The position numbers and the translations under genes were made by a program. The notes beneath the pieces were generated by a model. The model saw nothing but the letters and a program-made list of their open reading frames with translations, was not told where the DNA came from and did not search any database. Of a DNA stretch of 64,000 nucleotides, positions 8,165 to 16,814 are shown piece after piece (positions within the stretch are counted from its first letter, which is position 1; every line of letters starts with the position of its first letter). The DNA is from Terriglobia bacterium. GTDB lineage: Bacteria; Acidobacteriota; Terriglobia; Bryobacterales; Bryobacteraceae. The stretch spans positions 231,677 to 295,676 of the forward strand of contig JAIQFE010000019.1 of assembly GCA_020073445.1 (NCBI GenBank), written 5' to 3'.

Positions 8165-8554
8165 TTACTTCTGGGGTCCGCGCCCGGGCCCGTTTCCTAA
8201 TACTTTTCCGGTCGGCAAGGTGGCTGTATTCAGAAATCCGCCCGCGAGACCGGTTTTCAGCGGATTGATGACCAGCGTGGTCTTATCGCCCTTTTTCAGG
8301 CTGCTGAATTTCCAGCCGCTCTGCTGAAGGATGCTGGGGCTGCCCATCTCGATGCTCCAATGCTTGACGGCGCCACTTTCGTCCGGGACATCGATCTCGA
8401 TGTAGGAGTGCGGGTTGGTCCATTCAAACGACGTCACCGTGCCGGTGATCGTGATTTGCTTGGTGGTATCGAACATGGTGAAGGAGTGGTGCGCCAGGAC
8501 CGGAATCGCCACCGCGATTGCGGCTGCTAAGACGTTGAGCAGTCTGGATTTCAT
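8165..8554 (-). CDS. DUF6152-like secreted protein (copy 3)
   Basis: A 129-residue exported paralogue of the proteins at 5772 and 6191. The signal peptide MKSRLLNVLAAAIAVAIPVLA is almost the same as that of copy 1. The mature chain begins HHSFTMFDTTKQITITGTVTSFEWTNPHSYIEIDV. A start at 8554 was chosen because it gives a clean signal peptide, whereas the longer frame adds 23 residues with no such character. Function is unknown. Confidence 0.82.
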   Translation of the reverse strand: MKSRLLNVLAAAIAVAIPVLAHHSFTMFDTTKQITITGTVTSFEWTNPHSYIEIDVPDESGAVKHWSIEMGSPSILQQSGWKFSSLKKGDKTTLVINPLKTGLAGGFLNTATLPTGKVLGNGPGRGPQK

Positions 8555-8577
8555 GGCGAATAATAGTATCACACCGG

Positions 8578-8970
8578 CTATCTGTATGCAATCCCTCGCG
8601 AGGCCAGAATCACTCCTGCCCAAAGCACCAGGGAGAGAGCCATCGCCAGGCGGGCGTGCCGCGCCGGTAGAAGTGCGGCCAGGCCGATCACGACCAGCAA
8701 GGCCATCTTCGCGCGAAAGAACTGGCTGTAGTACAGGCGCACCGGTTCGGACCAGAACAGCAGTGCACCCGTGAACACCAGGACCGAGAGCCCGATCCAG
8801 CGGAAGCGCCTCAGCTTGACATCGTCTACGAGAACCGAGCCTCCGAACCAGGCGATGGCCAGCACGTGAATCGCTCCGATGATGGGAACAGCCCAGGTGG
8901 ACTGGCTGAGATCCAGGCGCAGGGACGTGTCCTGAAGCCAGCGCGCGAGTTGAAGCAGCGGATTAAACAT
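8578..8970 (-). CDS. Small four-helix membrane protein (paralogue of its upstream neighbour)
   Basis: A 130-residue inner-membrane protein with about four helices. It carries TWAVPIIGAIHVLAIAWFGGSVLVDDVKL near the start. The next gene upstream has the same layout (SWIFPVVESIHVIGLAAFVGTIVLEDL), so the pair arose by duplication. A conserved E/A-(A/S)-IHV histidine in helix 1 might bind haem or metal (inference). It may belong to DUF6644, but I cannot verify this. It overlaps its neighbour by 8 bases. Confidence 0.68.
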   Translation of the reverse strand: MFNPLLQLARWLQDTSLRLDLSQSTWAVPIIGAIHVLAIAWFGGSVLVDDVKLRRFRWIGLSVLVFTGALLFWSEPVRLYYSQFFRAKMALLVVIGLAALLPARHARLAMALSLVLWAGVILASRGIAYR

Positions 8971-9340
8971 CGAAGTCGGCGATCGCTCGAGCCGCCAGGA
9001 CCACTGAAGTCCATAGCGCCAGGGAGAGGACAGCGGCGAAGCGAGTTCCGCGGCGGTGGAGCGTGAAGTGCGCCGCGAGGGCTACAACCAGCAGGGTAAT
9101 CTTCACGTGGAATGCCGGATTGTGCAGATAGCGCGTGGTATCGGAGAGAAACATCACGGCGCCGGTGACGAGCATCGTGGCAAGGCCGGCGTGGGTCCAC
9201 ATTTTGAGATGGCGGGTATCCGGGATCTCTAGACCCAGCGTGTGCAGGTCCTCCAGGACGATGGTTCCCACAAAGGCCGCCAGTCCGATGACATGGATCG
9301 ACTCGACGACGGGAAAGATCCAGGAGTTTTCGAGAGCCAT
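8963..9340 (-). CDS. Small four-helix membrane protein
   Basis: A 125-residue membrane protein. Helix 1 holds VVESIHVIGLAAFVGTIVLED, helix 2 AGLATMLVTGAVMFLSDT, helix 3 KITLLVVALAAHFTL, and helix 4 the C-terminal LSLALWTSVVLAARAIA. The same plan is seen in the next gene, suggesting a heterodimer. Histidines fall in helices 1 and 3 and before helix 2 (MWTHAG). The gene begins right after the FAD monooxygenase stop with no gap, so it is in the same transcript. Function is unknown. Confidence 0.68.
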   Translation of the reverse strand: MALENSWIFPVVESIHVIGLAAFVGTIVLEDLHTLGLEIPDTRHLKMWTHAGLATMLVTGAVMFLSDTTRYLHNPAFHVKITLLVVALAAHFTLHRRGTRFAAVLSLALWTSVVLAARAIADFDV

Positions 9341-10813
9341 TTAGACCAGGGGCGGCGCGCCTTCGCCACGCCACGCGATGAATCCGTCAGGTCGGACCAG
9401 CACAGCCCCGGATGGCGTAATGCCGTAGGCGGCGGGAAACGCGGGCTCCGTGATGCGATGAACCTGAATATCGGTTATTCCGTTCCACTGCGGACCCGCA
9501 AGTAAAACATAATCGCGGCCCAGTAAGTCCAGCGTCGAACAACCCTCACTCAGCCAGAGGTGCGGCGCGCGCGATCCCGGGCGGCCTTTCGATTCGTTCG
9601 GATGCTCGTGAAGCTGGCCATCGTAGCAGTATCCAAGCTCGACGTTCATATCGTGCGCGACCGGCTGAAATCCTTTGGATGCGAGATAGGGAGCCGTGCG
9701 CGTGACATAGCGCGAATAGGCCTGCTCCACCGTGAATTCGCCAACGGGGCGGCGCTCGCGCTCGTAGGTATCCAGCAATTCCGGCGCCGCCTTGCCTTGG
9801 AGCACCGAGGCTAGTTTCCACGCCAGGTTTTGCGCGTCCTGCACGCCGGTGTTGCCGCCGAAGCCTCCGTAGGGTGGCATCACATGCGCCGAGTCGCCCG
9901 CCAGGAAGATATTTCCTTCGCGAAATCGTTCGGCGGTATTCGCCTCGGACTGCCAGCGCATCACGTCTTCGATCTTAACGGGGATGTCGTCGACCCCCAA
10001 CGCGGCGTGGAGCAGATCCAGGCAGCTCTGATCGGTGAGTCCGGCGGACACATCCGTGTTGGGGTGCTCGGGATCGCCCAGCGCAATCACCGCCAGGAAG
10101 CCGGATGTGAACGGGATCTCGATACGGAAGAATCCGCGGAGGATTGGGTTGATCACGTAGATCACGCTGAGATTCCGGCCGCGCAGAAGAGGTCCGACGT
10201 CGCCACGGAAATAGATGGTGATGCTGTTCGAGAAAACTCCCCGTCCCTGCATGGGGATCCTCAGGCGATCCCGGACGCGACTATGTGCGCCATCTGCGGC
10301 GATCATGTAGCGCGCGCGAACTGTGGCGGTCTCGCCGGTATCGCGATGCTTGATGTGTGCCGTGACGCCCGTGTCATCTTGCTCGAAGGACGTCATCTCC
10401 GTGGCGAAACGCAGATCGGCGCCGAGTTCCTCGGCTCGCTGCTTCAGCAGTGGCTCCAGCAGACTTTGGGAAATGAACACGCGCTCGCAGGGACTCAGGT
10501 CGCGGATGCCTTCATTGAGGTTGGCGATGTAGTACGCGATTTCTTTGCCGGCCAGCGATTCCACGCCCATGATCGCGCCATCCTGGACGAACTGCTCGGC
10601 GGACCTGCGACGCACGATCTGTTCCACACCCACGGTTCGGAAGATTTCCATGGTGCGCTGGGTGATTTGCGCGGCCCGCGGATGAATGGCGGTTCCGCGA
10701 TGATGCTCCACCACCAGCGAGCCCACGCCGTAGTGGCCGAGCAGCATCGCGCTGGACATGCCGACCAGGCTGCCACCGACGATGAGGACGGGGACTTCGA
10801 TCGTATCCGGCAA
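9341..10813 (-). CDS. FAD-dependent aromatic-type monooxygenase
   Basis: A 490-residue flavoprotein hydroxylase of the PheA/TfdB type. VLIVGGSLVGMSSAMLLGHYG (about 9-29) is the dinucleotide-binding start. An ADGAHSRVR (DG) motif is in the middle, and FLAGDSAHVMPPYGGFGGNTGVQDAQNLAWKL gives the GD motif that binds FAD. A thioredoxin-like C-terminal domain fits the last 100 residues (LLGRDYVLLAGP). It would hydroxylate an aromatic or polyketide substrate using NAD(P)H and oxygen. The substrate is unknown. The only plausible start is TTG at 10813. Confidence 0.85.
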   Translation of the reverse strand: MPDTIEVPVLIVGGSLVGMSSAMLLGHYGVGSLVVEHHRGTAIHPRAAQITQRTMEIFRTVGVEQIVRRRSAEQFVQDGAIMGVESLAGKEIAYYIANLNEGIRDLSPCERVFISQSLLEPLLKQRAEELGADLRFATEMTSFEQDDTGVTAHIKHRDTGETATVRARYMIAADGAHSRVRDRLRIPMQGRGVFSNSITIYFRGDVGPLLRGRNLSVIYVINPILRGFFRIEIPFTSGFLAVIALGDPEHPNTDVSAGLTDQSCLDLLHAALGVDDIPVKIEDVMRWQSEANTAERFREGNIFLAGDSAHVMPPYGGFGGNTGVQDAQNLAWKLASVLQGKAAPELLDTYERERRPVGEFTVEQAYSRYVTRTAPYLASKGFQPVAHDMNVELGYCYDGQLHEHPNESKGRPGSRAPHLWLSEGCSTLDLLGRDYVLLAGPQWNGITDIQVHRITEPAFPAAYGITPSGAVLVRPDGFIAWRGEGAPPLV

Positions 10814-10819
10814 GAGTCA

Positions 10820-11860
10820 CTACTTAACGAACAGTTTGCTGTAGTCCTTATTGTTCTCGCACACGAACTCGTCGATCTTGTTCAAATCCGGGCGAAGCGG
10901 GAAAGTCCGGCTGACCGTCCACGGCCTCACGAAGACGTTGGGATCCTCCAACGTGGCTTCGTACTGGAGCGTGTCGTAATCGGGACGGCTAAAGCGTTCG
11001 ACAATATGCAGCCCTTCGCTGTGCTTGAAGCCGCTCAGTTCCGTTTTCGTGTTGAAGCCGACGATGTCGATGACCAGAGTGTCGTCTTCCCAATGTCCAA
11101 CAGCATCACCCATCCAGGTTGGATCGGGATCGACGGGATGCGTGGCTCCGTTGGTTGGGACGATTCGAAAAACGCCGGGGTATTCATGCATGATGACCGC
11201 GTAGCTGGGCGTTTGCAGGATCTGGAATTGATACGGAACGCTGTAGGCAGCCGGTCCTGCGATCGGCATGCAGTCCGAAAGAGCGCCGGCATCGTTGGGT
11301 CCACGGACGACGCGATATTTTTCCATGCCCGGTTTCAATTCGGGTCCCGCCGGAGCAGCGGCTCGGCCCCCTCCTGGTGCTGCGCCTCTGCCACCCGGTG
11401 CGCCGCCGCCGCCAAAGCTATACACGCCGGACAGATCGGGTTTGCCGTTCGCCAGCCTTGGCACTTCTTTCTTCATCTCGGTCGGCGCGGCGGACGCGCT
11501 GTTCACAGGAGTGGTGCCGGGCACTGTCACTGTGACTTCTTTCGTCAGCACGGAGTTGTTCGGCCCGGTGACGGTCAACGTATAGGTCGTGGTGGCTTTG
11601 GGACTCACCTGCCGGCTGCCGCGAGGCGTTACCTTGCCGAGGTCGGGACTGATGGTGACTGCATTGGGGTTTTCCGTCGCCCAGACTAAAGTTGCGCTTT
11701 GGCCGGACTGAACGGTGCCTGGCTCCGTGCGGAATTCCGTGATCCGGGCTGGGGGCTGCACGCGTGGCGGTCTGGGAGGAGCAGCGGGCGCTGCCGCGGG
11801 CGGAGGTGCTTGTGCTGCCGCGAGAGAAGCACCTATCAACATGATCAGCGTGAATCGCAT
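10820..11860 (-). CDS. Secreted protein: Ig-like module plus GHWEDDTLVIDI-motif domain
   Basis: A 346-residue exported protein. The signal peptide MRFTLIMLIGASLAAAQ is followed by a Pro/Ala-rich linker. An Ig-like module of about 75 residues follows (ITEFRTEPGTVQSGQSATL to TTTYTLTVTGPN), then a glycine-rich linker. The last domain carries AVGHWEDDTLVIDIVGFN, LHIVERFSRPD, LEDPNVFVRPWTV and a C-terminal DEFVCENNKDYSKL. A start at 11860 was chosen for its GGAGAT ribosome site and clean signal. Function is unknown. It is a close paralogue of the gene 10 bases upstream. Confidence 0.8.
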   Translation of the reverse strand: MRFTLIMLIGASLAAAQAPPPAAAPAAPPRPPRVQPPARITEFRTEPGTVQSGQSATLVWATENPNAVTISPDLGKVTPRGSRQVSPKATTTYTLTVTGPNNSVLTKEVTVTVPGTTPVNSASAAPTEMKKEVPRLANGKPDLSGVYSFGGGGAPGGRGAAPGGGRAAAPAGPELKPGMEKYRVVRGPNDAGALSDCMPIAGPAAYSVPYQFQILQTPSYAVIMHEYPGVFRIVPTNGATHPVDPDPTWMGDAVGHWEDDTLVIDIVGFNTKTELSGFKHSEGLHIVERFSRPDYDTLQYEATLEDPNVFVRPWTVSRTFPLRPDLNKIDEFVCENNKDYSKLFVK

Positions 11861-11870
11861 GGGTAATCTC

Positions 11871-12932
11871 CTACTTCTTCTCAAAGAACTTGCTGTAGTC
11901 GTGATTATTCTCGCAGATGAACTCGTCCACCTTGGTGAGATCCGGACGCAGCGGGAACCCGCGCACGATAGTCCACGGTTTTTCGAACACATTGGGATCC
12001 TCGACGGTCGCTTCGTAATCCAGGTTGTTGAAATCGGTGCGGTGGAAGCGCTCGACCACATGCAGCGCTTCGGTGTGCTTAAAGCCGCCCGGGAGCTCGG
12101 TCTTGTCGTTGAATCCGATCGTGTCGACCACCAGCGTGTCGCCATCCCAGCGCCCGACCGAATCGCCCATCCAGGTGGGATCGGGATCGGCGGGATGCGG
12201 CGTGCCGTCTATCGGGATCACGCGGAACAGGTGCGGATATTCGTATACGATCACCACGCGGTCGCGGCCCTGTACGATTTCCCACTGATACGGGACGAAG
12301 TAGGCTCCGGGCACGCCGGTGGGGCTGCACGTGGAGTATTGTCCGGCATCGTCGGGCCCGCGGACGATTTTGAATTTCTCGGCGCCCTTCTTCAGCGTCG
12401 CCGCGATCGGAGTATTCTGGCCACGGACCGCGACGCCGCCGAAGTTGAACGAACTCGAATTGTAGACTCCCGAGAGATCCGGCTTGCCGTCGGCCATGCG
12501 GGGCGTGGGTTTTGGAGCAACGGCCTCAGCCGCCGGCGCTGCGGTTGCGGCGCGTTCGACCGTCCCGGCGACCGTGATCTTCAGCGAGCGTGTCACGTCG
12601 CCATTCGGTCCGCGCACGGTGAGTGTGTAGGTAGTGGTCGCCGAAGGCTTCACCTGCTTGCTGCCGCGAGTGGTGACGGTGCCGAGGTCGGGTTCTATAG
12701 TGACCGAATTCGGATTCTCCGTGGACCAGACCAGCATCGCGGTCTGCCCCGGCTGAATGGATGCCGGAGTCGCCTTGAAATCGACTATGCGCGCAGGAAG
12801 CCGGGCGGCCTGTTGATAAGCGCCGGAGGGTCCTTGTTTCGCCTGATCTTGTTTGCCTTGGCCCTGGGTCGTCTGGCCGGCCAGCGCGGATGCCAGAACT
12901 GCTGCCACGGTCGCGCAACGGAGTGCTACCAT
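11871..12932 (-). CDS. Secreted protein: Ig-like module plus GRWDGDTLVVDT-motif domain
   Basis: A 353-residue exported paralogue of the gene just downstream. The signal peptide is MVALRCATVAAVLASALAGQ. A Gln/Lys-rich linker (GQGKQDQAKQGP) follows, then the Ig-like module (IVDFKATPASIQPGQTAML to TTTYTLTVRGPNG). The terminal domain has VGRWDGDTLVVDTIGFND, LHVVERFHRTD, VEDPNVFEKPWTI and EFICENNHDYSKF. The longer upstream frame lacks a signal and is rejected. GAGGAGG sits 6 bases before the ATG at 12932. Function is unknown. It is probably surface- or periplasm-located. Confidence 0.8.
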   Translation of the reverse strand: MVALRCATVAAVLASALAGQTTQGQGKQDQAKQGPSGAYQQAARLPARIVDFKATPASIQPGQTAMLVWSTENPNSVTIEPDLGTVTTRGSKQVKPSATTTYTLTVRGPNGDVTRSLKITVAGTVERAATAAPAAEAVAPKPTPRMADGKPDLSGVYNSSSFNFGGVAVRGQNTPIAATLKKGAEKFKIVRGPDDAGQYSTCSPTGVPGAYFVPYQWEIVQGRDRVVIVYEYPHLFRVIPIDGTPHPADPDPTWMGDSVGRWDGDTLVVDTIGFNDKTELPGGFKHTEALHVVERFHRTDFNNLDYEATVEDPNVFEKPWTIVRGFPLRPDLTKVDEFICENNHDYSKFFEKK

Positions 12933-12964
12933 CGCTACCCTCCTCAACTTCTGTCCAGTATATG

Positions 12965-13780
12965 TCAAGCCTTCAGGCTGGTATCGGGGAATGCCCGATA
13001 CCAGTACGCGATCTTGCAGACTTCGCGGAATCCCGCGCGCTGATACATTCCATATCCCATGCCTGAGGCAAGCAACACTGCCTGCGTGGCTCCATTCTCT
13101 GATGGGCGCTCGCGCGCGAAACGAACGGCGTGGGCCAGCATCGCGCTGCCGATGCCTTTGTTCCGCTCTTCCTTGAGCACGCCGACATCGTAGAATCCGG
13201 CGACGCCGTCGTTCAGAAACATGCTGCACGCACCGACTGGGCGATTTCCAGCCGCCAACGCGACGAAATCGAAGAATCGTTTGGGCCACTGGGCGGCCAT
13301 GTGGGCCAGCCGGTTCAGTTCGTGACGGCGGATGGCGGTCGTGATCGGTCCGAAGTACGGATGCGGATGGCGCAGATACATGGAGTGATGCGGCGTCTGG
13401 AGGATCCGGATGCCTTTGGGTGTTGCGATCCGCGGCAGTTTCGCGAGGTCGCAGCACATTCCGGGAAATCGCTTGCGGCAGCGAAACCCGCGGTCTTTCA
13501 AGAGATCTGCGATGTTGCCAGGTGTGGCGTCTTCATCGACCCAGAATCCCGCGCCACGTCCGTGCTGTGTGTAGCGTTTGAGAATCTGACCGAGCCGGCG
13601 CCCGGCTTTGTTCGCATCGAATCGGAGAGACATTCCGCTGTTGGACCAAGTGGTCCCGTTGCTCAGCATCCAGGTGATGTCGGGGTCGCGATGAACCTCG
13701 ACACCCGGAACGTCGGATTGTGCGGCGTACCAAGCTTCCAGATTGCTTGTGATCACGCTGCCGAGCGTTGGGGACGCCAC
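12965..13780 (-). CDS. GNAT-family N-acetyltransferase
   Basis: A 271-residue protein whose C-terminal half is a GNAT fold. FYDVGVLKEERNKGIGSAMLAHAVRFA (about 197-223) holds the R-x-x-G-I-G acetyl-CoA loop. GMGYGMYQRAGFREVCKIAYWYR is the usual last strand. The N-terminal half is less typical and may be a degenerate second GNAT domain. The acceptor is unknown. The start is GTG at 13780, overlapping the preceding TAG by one base. Confidence 0.82.
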   Translation of the reverse strand: MASPTLGSVITSNLEAWYAAQSDVPGVEVHRDPDITWMLSNGTTWSNSGMSLRFDANKAGRRLGQILKRYTQHGRGAGFWVDEDATPGNIADLLKDRGFRCRKRFPGMCCDLAKLPRIATPKGIRILQTPHHSMYLRHPHPYFGPITTAIRRHELNRLAHMAAQWPKRFFDFVALAAGNRPVGACSMFLNDGVAGFYDVGVLKEERNKGIGSAMLAHAVRFARERPSENGATQAVLLASGMGYGMYQRAGFREVCKIAYWYRAFPDTSLKA

Positions 13781-14238
13781 TATTTCCTGGCCGCCCGCGC
13801 TTTGCCCTGCGCCGACATCCGGTGTTCCTTGCCGCGAGTCAGCGTCTTGATGAACTCGACCCGCCGGAAGCGCACGGCAGAAAAGTCTTCATCAATCGCG
13901 ACCATTCTGACCGGCTCGAATCCCGCATCGCCCAGAACCTTCCAGCCGTTATCGCGGTTGATCTCGGACTTGTAGTTCTTGGAGGAGCCCTTCGGGTATG
14001 CGAACCAGACGACAGCATCGCCTTCCGCTTTCTTGGCGATCGCCTTCCCGAGTGTGTCGACTTCTTTCTGCTTCGTGACGAACGCTAACGAAAACTCGAC
14101 CTTGTTGACGTTTTTTAGATCGTGGTGAACGGTCACGCCGCGCAGCGCCTTCAACTCAGGCTCGAAACTTTCCGGCGCATTGAGAACCAGGATGTCTTTC
14201 TGATCCTTGAGATTGAGTTTGCCGAAGGTAGACGCCAT
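13780..14238 (-). CDS. DUF3052-like cytosolic protein
   Basis: A 152-residue protein without a signal. VVWFAYPKGSSKNYKSEINRDNGW (about 76-99) followed by FEPVRMVAIDEDFSAVRFRRVEF (about 107-129) resembles the DUF3052 pattern. The tail (KEHRMSAQGKARAARK) is basic. Function is unknown. The gene begins 8 bases after the aldehyde dehydrogenase stop and runs into the GNAT gene, so the three are probably one transcript. The DUF number is from memory. Confidence 0.7.
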   Translation of the reverse strand: MASTFGKLNLKDQKDILVLNAPESFEPELKALRGVTVHHDLKNVNKVEFSLAFVTKQKEVDTLGKAIAKKAEGDAVVWFAYPKGSSKNYKSEINRDNGWKVLGDAGFEPVRMVAIDEDFSAVRFRRVEFIKTLTRGKEHRMSAQGKARAARK

Positions 14239-14246
14239 AGCTCCTC

Positions 14247-15713
14247 CTAGAGCTTCACTGTGACGGACTTCACCTGCTGGTAGCAGAGCAGCGCTTCGAC
14301 GCCTTTCTCACGCCCGTAGCCGCTCATCTTATAACCGCCGAAAGGCGTCTCAATCATCGCGCCGGTCTGATATTCGTTGACGTAGACTTGTCCCGCTTCG
14401 AGCAGCGCGGCGACCCGGAGCGCGCGGCTAACGTCGCGCGTCCAAAGCCCGGCCGCTAGGCCGTACTCCGAGTCGTTGGCGATACGGATGGCGTCGGCTT
14501 CGTCCTTAAAGCGGATCACGCCCATCACCGGCCCGAAAATCTCTTCGCGCGAGATGCGCATGTCATTGTGAACATCCGTGTAAACCGTCGGAGTGACGAA
14601 CCAGCCTTTCTTGAGCCGTTCGTCACGTGGGAGTTCGCCGCCGATGGCCGCCTTCGCGCCCTCCTGCTTGGCGATCTGATAATAGCTCTGGACTTTTTCG
14701 TACTGTGCCTTCGTCGCCAGAGGACCGACCGAGGCGTCCGCCTCCGGGCCAACGCTGATTTTCTCGACTTCCTTCACCAACTTCGCGACGAACGCGTCGT
14801 GGATGCTGTCCTGTACCAATAAACGGGTGCCGGACGAACAGATCTGGCCGCAGACGCGCGTGAATATGTTCGCGGCGTTGGCCGCGGCCTTGTCCAGATC
14901 GGCGTCCTCGAAGATGATGTGCGGCGACTTCCCGCCGAGTTCGAGCGTCAGCGGGAGGATGCGATCGGCAGCGATATGGCCGATCTCCTTACCGGCTCGC
15001 AGACTTCCGGTGAACGCCACCTTGCGGACCAGCGGGTGCGATACCAGCGCCGCGCCGGTCGTGCGGCCCGCGCCCAGCACCACGTTGAAAACGCCCGGCG
15101 GCAATCCGCATTCCTCGCTGACGATGCGGGCAAACTCCACTGTCGTCGCCGACGTTTCCTCAGACGGTTTCACGACGACAGTGTTTCCGGCCGCGATGGC
15201 CGGCGCCGACGCGCGCGCGGCCTGGTTGAGGGGAACATTCCAGGGCGTGATGATGCCCACCACTCCGTACGGCTCGCGGCGGGTATAGGCGTGATATCCG
15301 GCGCCGACGTTGAGGGTCTCGCCGTGGTTGGTATTGACCAATCCGGCATAAAACTCAAAATAACGAGCCGCGGTTTCGAGCCCGGCAGGCGTCTGCGATG
15401 CGGGCGTTCCGTTTTCACGCGATTCGATTTCCGCCAGCAGCTTCACGTGCTTGCGGATGGCACGCGCCATGTCGAGCATCACCTTGGCGCGATCCATCGG
15501 GCGGCGGTCGCGCCACTCGGGAAACGCGGCCGCGGCGGCCTTTACCGCGGCATCTACGTCGGCATCATTGCCGTTGGCGACTCGTGCGATGCGATCGCCG
15601 GAACGCGGGTCGAGCTTGTCGAGATAGTCGCCCGACTTGGGTGTGACGCTCGTGCCGGCGATGAAATGATTCAGGACGTAGGGAGTGATCTCGGTTTCAA
15701 CGGCGGTGGGCAT
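14247..15713 (-). CDS. NAD(P)-dependent aldehyde dehydrogenase
   Basis: A 488-residue enzyme of standard ALDH length. GIITPWNVPLNQAARASAPAIAAGNTVVVKPSEET is the cofactor region. LTLELGGKSPHIIFEDAD gives the general-base Glu, and GQICSSGTRLLV the catalytic Cys. EIFGPVMGVIRF and the closing PFGGYKMSGYGREKGVEAL are also conserved. It oxidises an aldehyde to the acid. Residues alone do not show which aldehyde. A family-A palindrome precedes the gene, with the VWA protein beyond it. Confidence 0.92.
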   Translation of the reverse strand: MPTAVETEITPYVLNHFIAGTSVTPKSGDYLDKLDPRSGDRIARVANGNDADVDAAVKAAAAAFPEWRDRRPMDRAKVMLDMARAIRKHVKLLAEIESRENGTPASQTPAGLETAARYFEFYAGLVNTNHGETLNVGAGYHAYTRREPYGVVGIITPWNVPLNQAARASAPAIAAGNTVVVKPSEETSATTVEFARIVSEECGLPPGVFNVVLGAGRTTGAALVSHPLVRKVAFTGSLRAGKEIGHIAADRILPLTLELGGKSPHIIFEDADLDKAAANAANIFTRVCGQICSSGTRLLVQDSIHDAFVAKLVKEVEKISVGPEADASVGPLATKAQYEKVQSYYQIAKQEGAKAAIGGELPRDERLKKGWFVTPTVYTDVHNDMRISREEIFGPVMGVIRFKDEADAIRIANDSEYGLAAGLWTRDVSRALRVAALLEAGQVYVNEYQTGAMIETPFGGYKMSGYGREKGVEALLCYQQVKSVTVKL

Positions 15714-15736
15714 ACACGCATTCTAACCTGGGGTTA

Positions 15737-15821
15737 GAAAAGGGGGACAGCCAGCCGAATTCGGTGCACTGCATCGGACCAGCGAACTGTCGTTCTTCGA
15801 AATCGGAGGCAGTCCCCTTTT
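15737..15821. repeat. REP/REPIN-like palindrome, family A copy 2
   Basis: The outer arms AAAAGGGGGACAGCCAGCC and GGCAGTCCCCTTTTT are inverted, and the inner CCGAATTCGG pairs imperfectly with CGAAATCGG. The arms match copy 1 (1516-1593) while the centre differs. It directly abuts the stop codon of the VWA gene. Confidence 0.72.
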
Positions 15822-16814
15822 TCAAAATCCGCCGCGCGGACGATACCCAGGCCGCGCCTGCACGCGATACTTCTTGCCCGCGTCCGACACCACCTCGACG
15901 CTGATCTTGCGGAATCCTTCGTTGGGGTTCGTCTGCGGATAATACGTGACTGTGTAGGAATTCCCCAGATCCTCGCGAATCGCTTCGAACGCCTCCACCT
16001 GCTTCTGCCAGCTGGTGGCGAAGTAGGACTTGCCGCCCGTGCGCGTTGAGATGCGTTTGAACACGTTGGCGGAAATCGGGTCCTTGGCGATTTCATTGGT
16101 CGAGATCACGTAGATCGGAATCCCTTCGTCCTCGGCCACCGCGCGGACGTCGTCCGGCGCCACCATGCTGGCGTTGTCGGGACCGTTCGAGAACACGATC
16201 ACCACTTTGCGTCCCGGAACTTTCGCCGCATCGCGGATGGTCAGTAGCAGCGCGTTGTAGAGCGCGGAATCGTCGCCCGCCACCGCGTTCCGCAGGCCGC
16301 CGATCGCGACGTTGCGCTCCTTGCCCAGTTCAGCCGCGCGCGTCAGATTGCGCGAATAGGTGTAGACGGCCACCGAATCGGCGCGATCCAGGCCGCGGAT
16401 GAAATCGGCGATCGCGTCCGAGGCATAGACGAAGCCGCGATACATGTAGTTGCTGGTGTCGAACAGCACGAAGACGTTCGTGCCCACGAACGCGTCCGAG
16501 CGCGTTTCAATGCCGGAGCCCGGGGCGGCGGCGCCACCCGTAACCGCGGTTTCCACCACGATCGGTTTCGTCGATCCGTCGGCGGCGACCTCCACCGGCG
16601 GCTTGTTCCCCTCCGAAAACGTCGTGAGCTTTTGCGGGATCCCGTCTTCCGAGATCCGGAAATCCGAGGGCTTCAGGCCGTTGACGTAGTGCCCTTTGTT
16701 GTCGGTGATGGTGAAGCTGAGCACCACCAGGTCTACCTTGATGCGAAACGTGGGGCGGTCCTGAGCCGCTGCCAGAGCCACCACCAGCAGGATAAAACCA
16801 AGTCTGCGTATCAC
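15822..16814 (-). CDS. VWA domain protein of the acidobacterial TIGR03436 type
   Basis: A 330-residue secreted or periplasm-facing protein. The signal peptide is IRRLGFILLVVALAAAQ. FRIKVDLVVLSFTITDNKGHYVNGLKPSDFRISEDG is the family's N-terminal block. The VWA fold follows with VFVLFDTSNYMYRGF as the MIDAS strand, where DTSNY replaces the usual DxSxS (D-T-S-N-Y, third position not Ser). SVAVYTYSRNL and VVIVFSNGPDN lie later. A start at the GTG at 16814 was chosen because a strong GGAGGTGAT lies 6 bases upstream. It overlaps the upstream gene by 4 bases. The role is unknown. Confidence 0.85.
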   Translation of the reverse strand: MIRRLGFILLVVALAAAQDRPTFRIKVDLVVLSFTITDNKGHYVNGLKPSDFRISEDGIPQKLTTFSEGNKPPVEVAADGSTKPIVVETAVTGGAAAPGSGIETRSDAFVGTNVFVLFDTSNYMYRGFVYASDAIADFIRGLDRADSVAVYTYSRNLTRAAELGKERNVAIGGLRNAVAGDDSALYNALLLTIRDAAKVPGRKVVIVFSNGPDNASMVAPDDVRAVAEDEGIPIYVISTNEIAKDPISANVFKRISTRTGGKSYFATSWQKQVEAFEAIREDLGNSYTVTYYPQTNPNEGFRKISVEVVSDAGKKYRVQARPGYRPRGGF

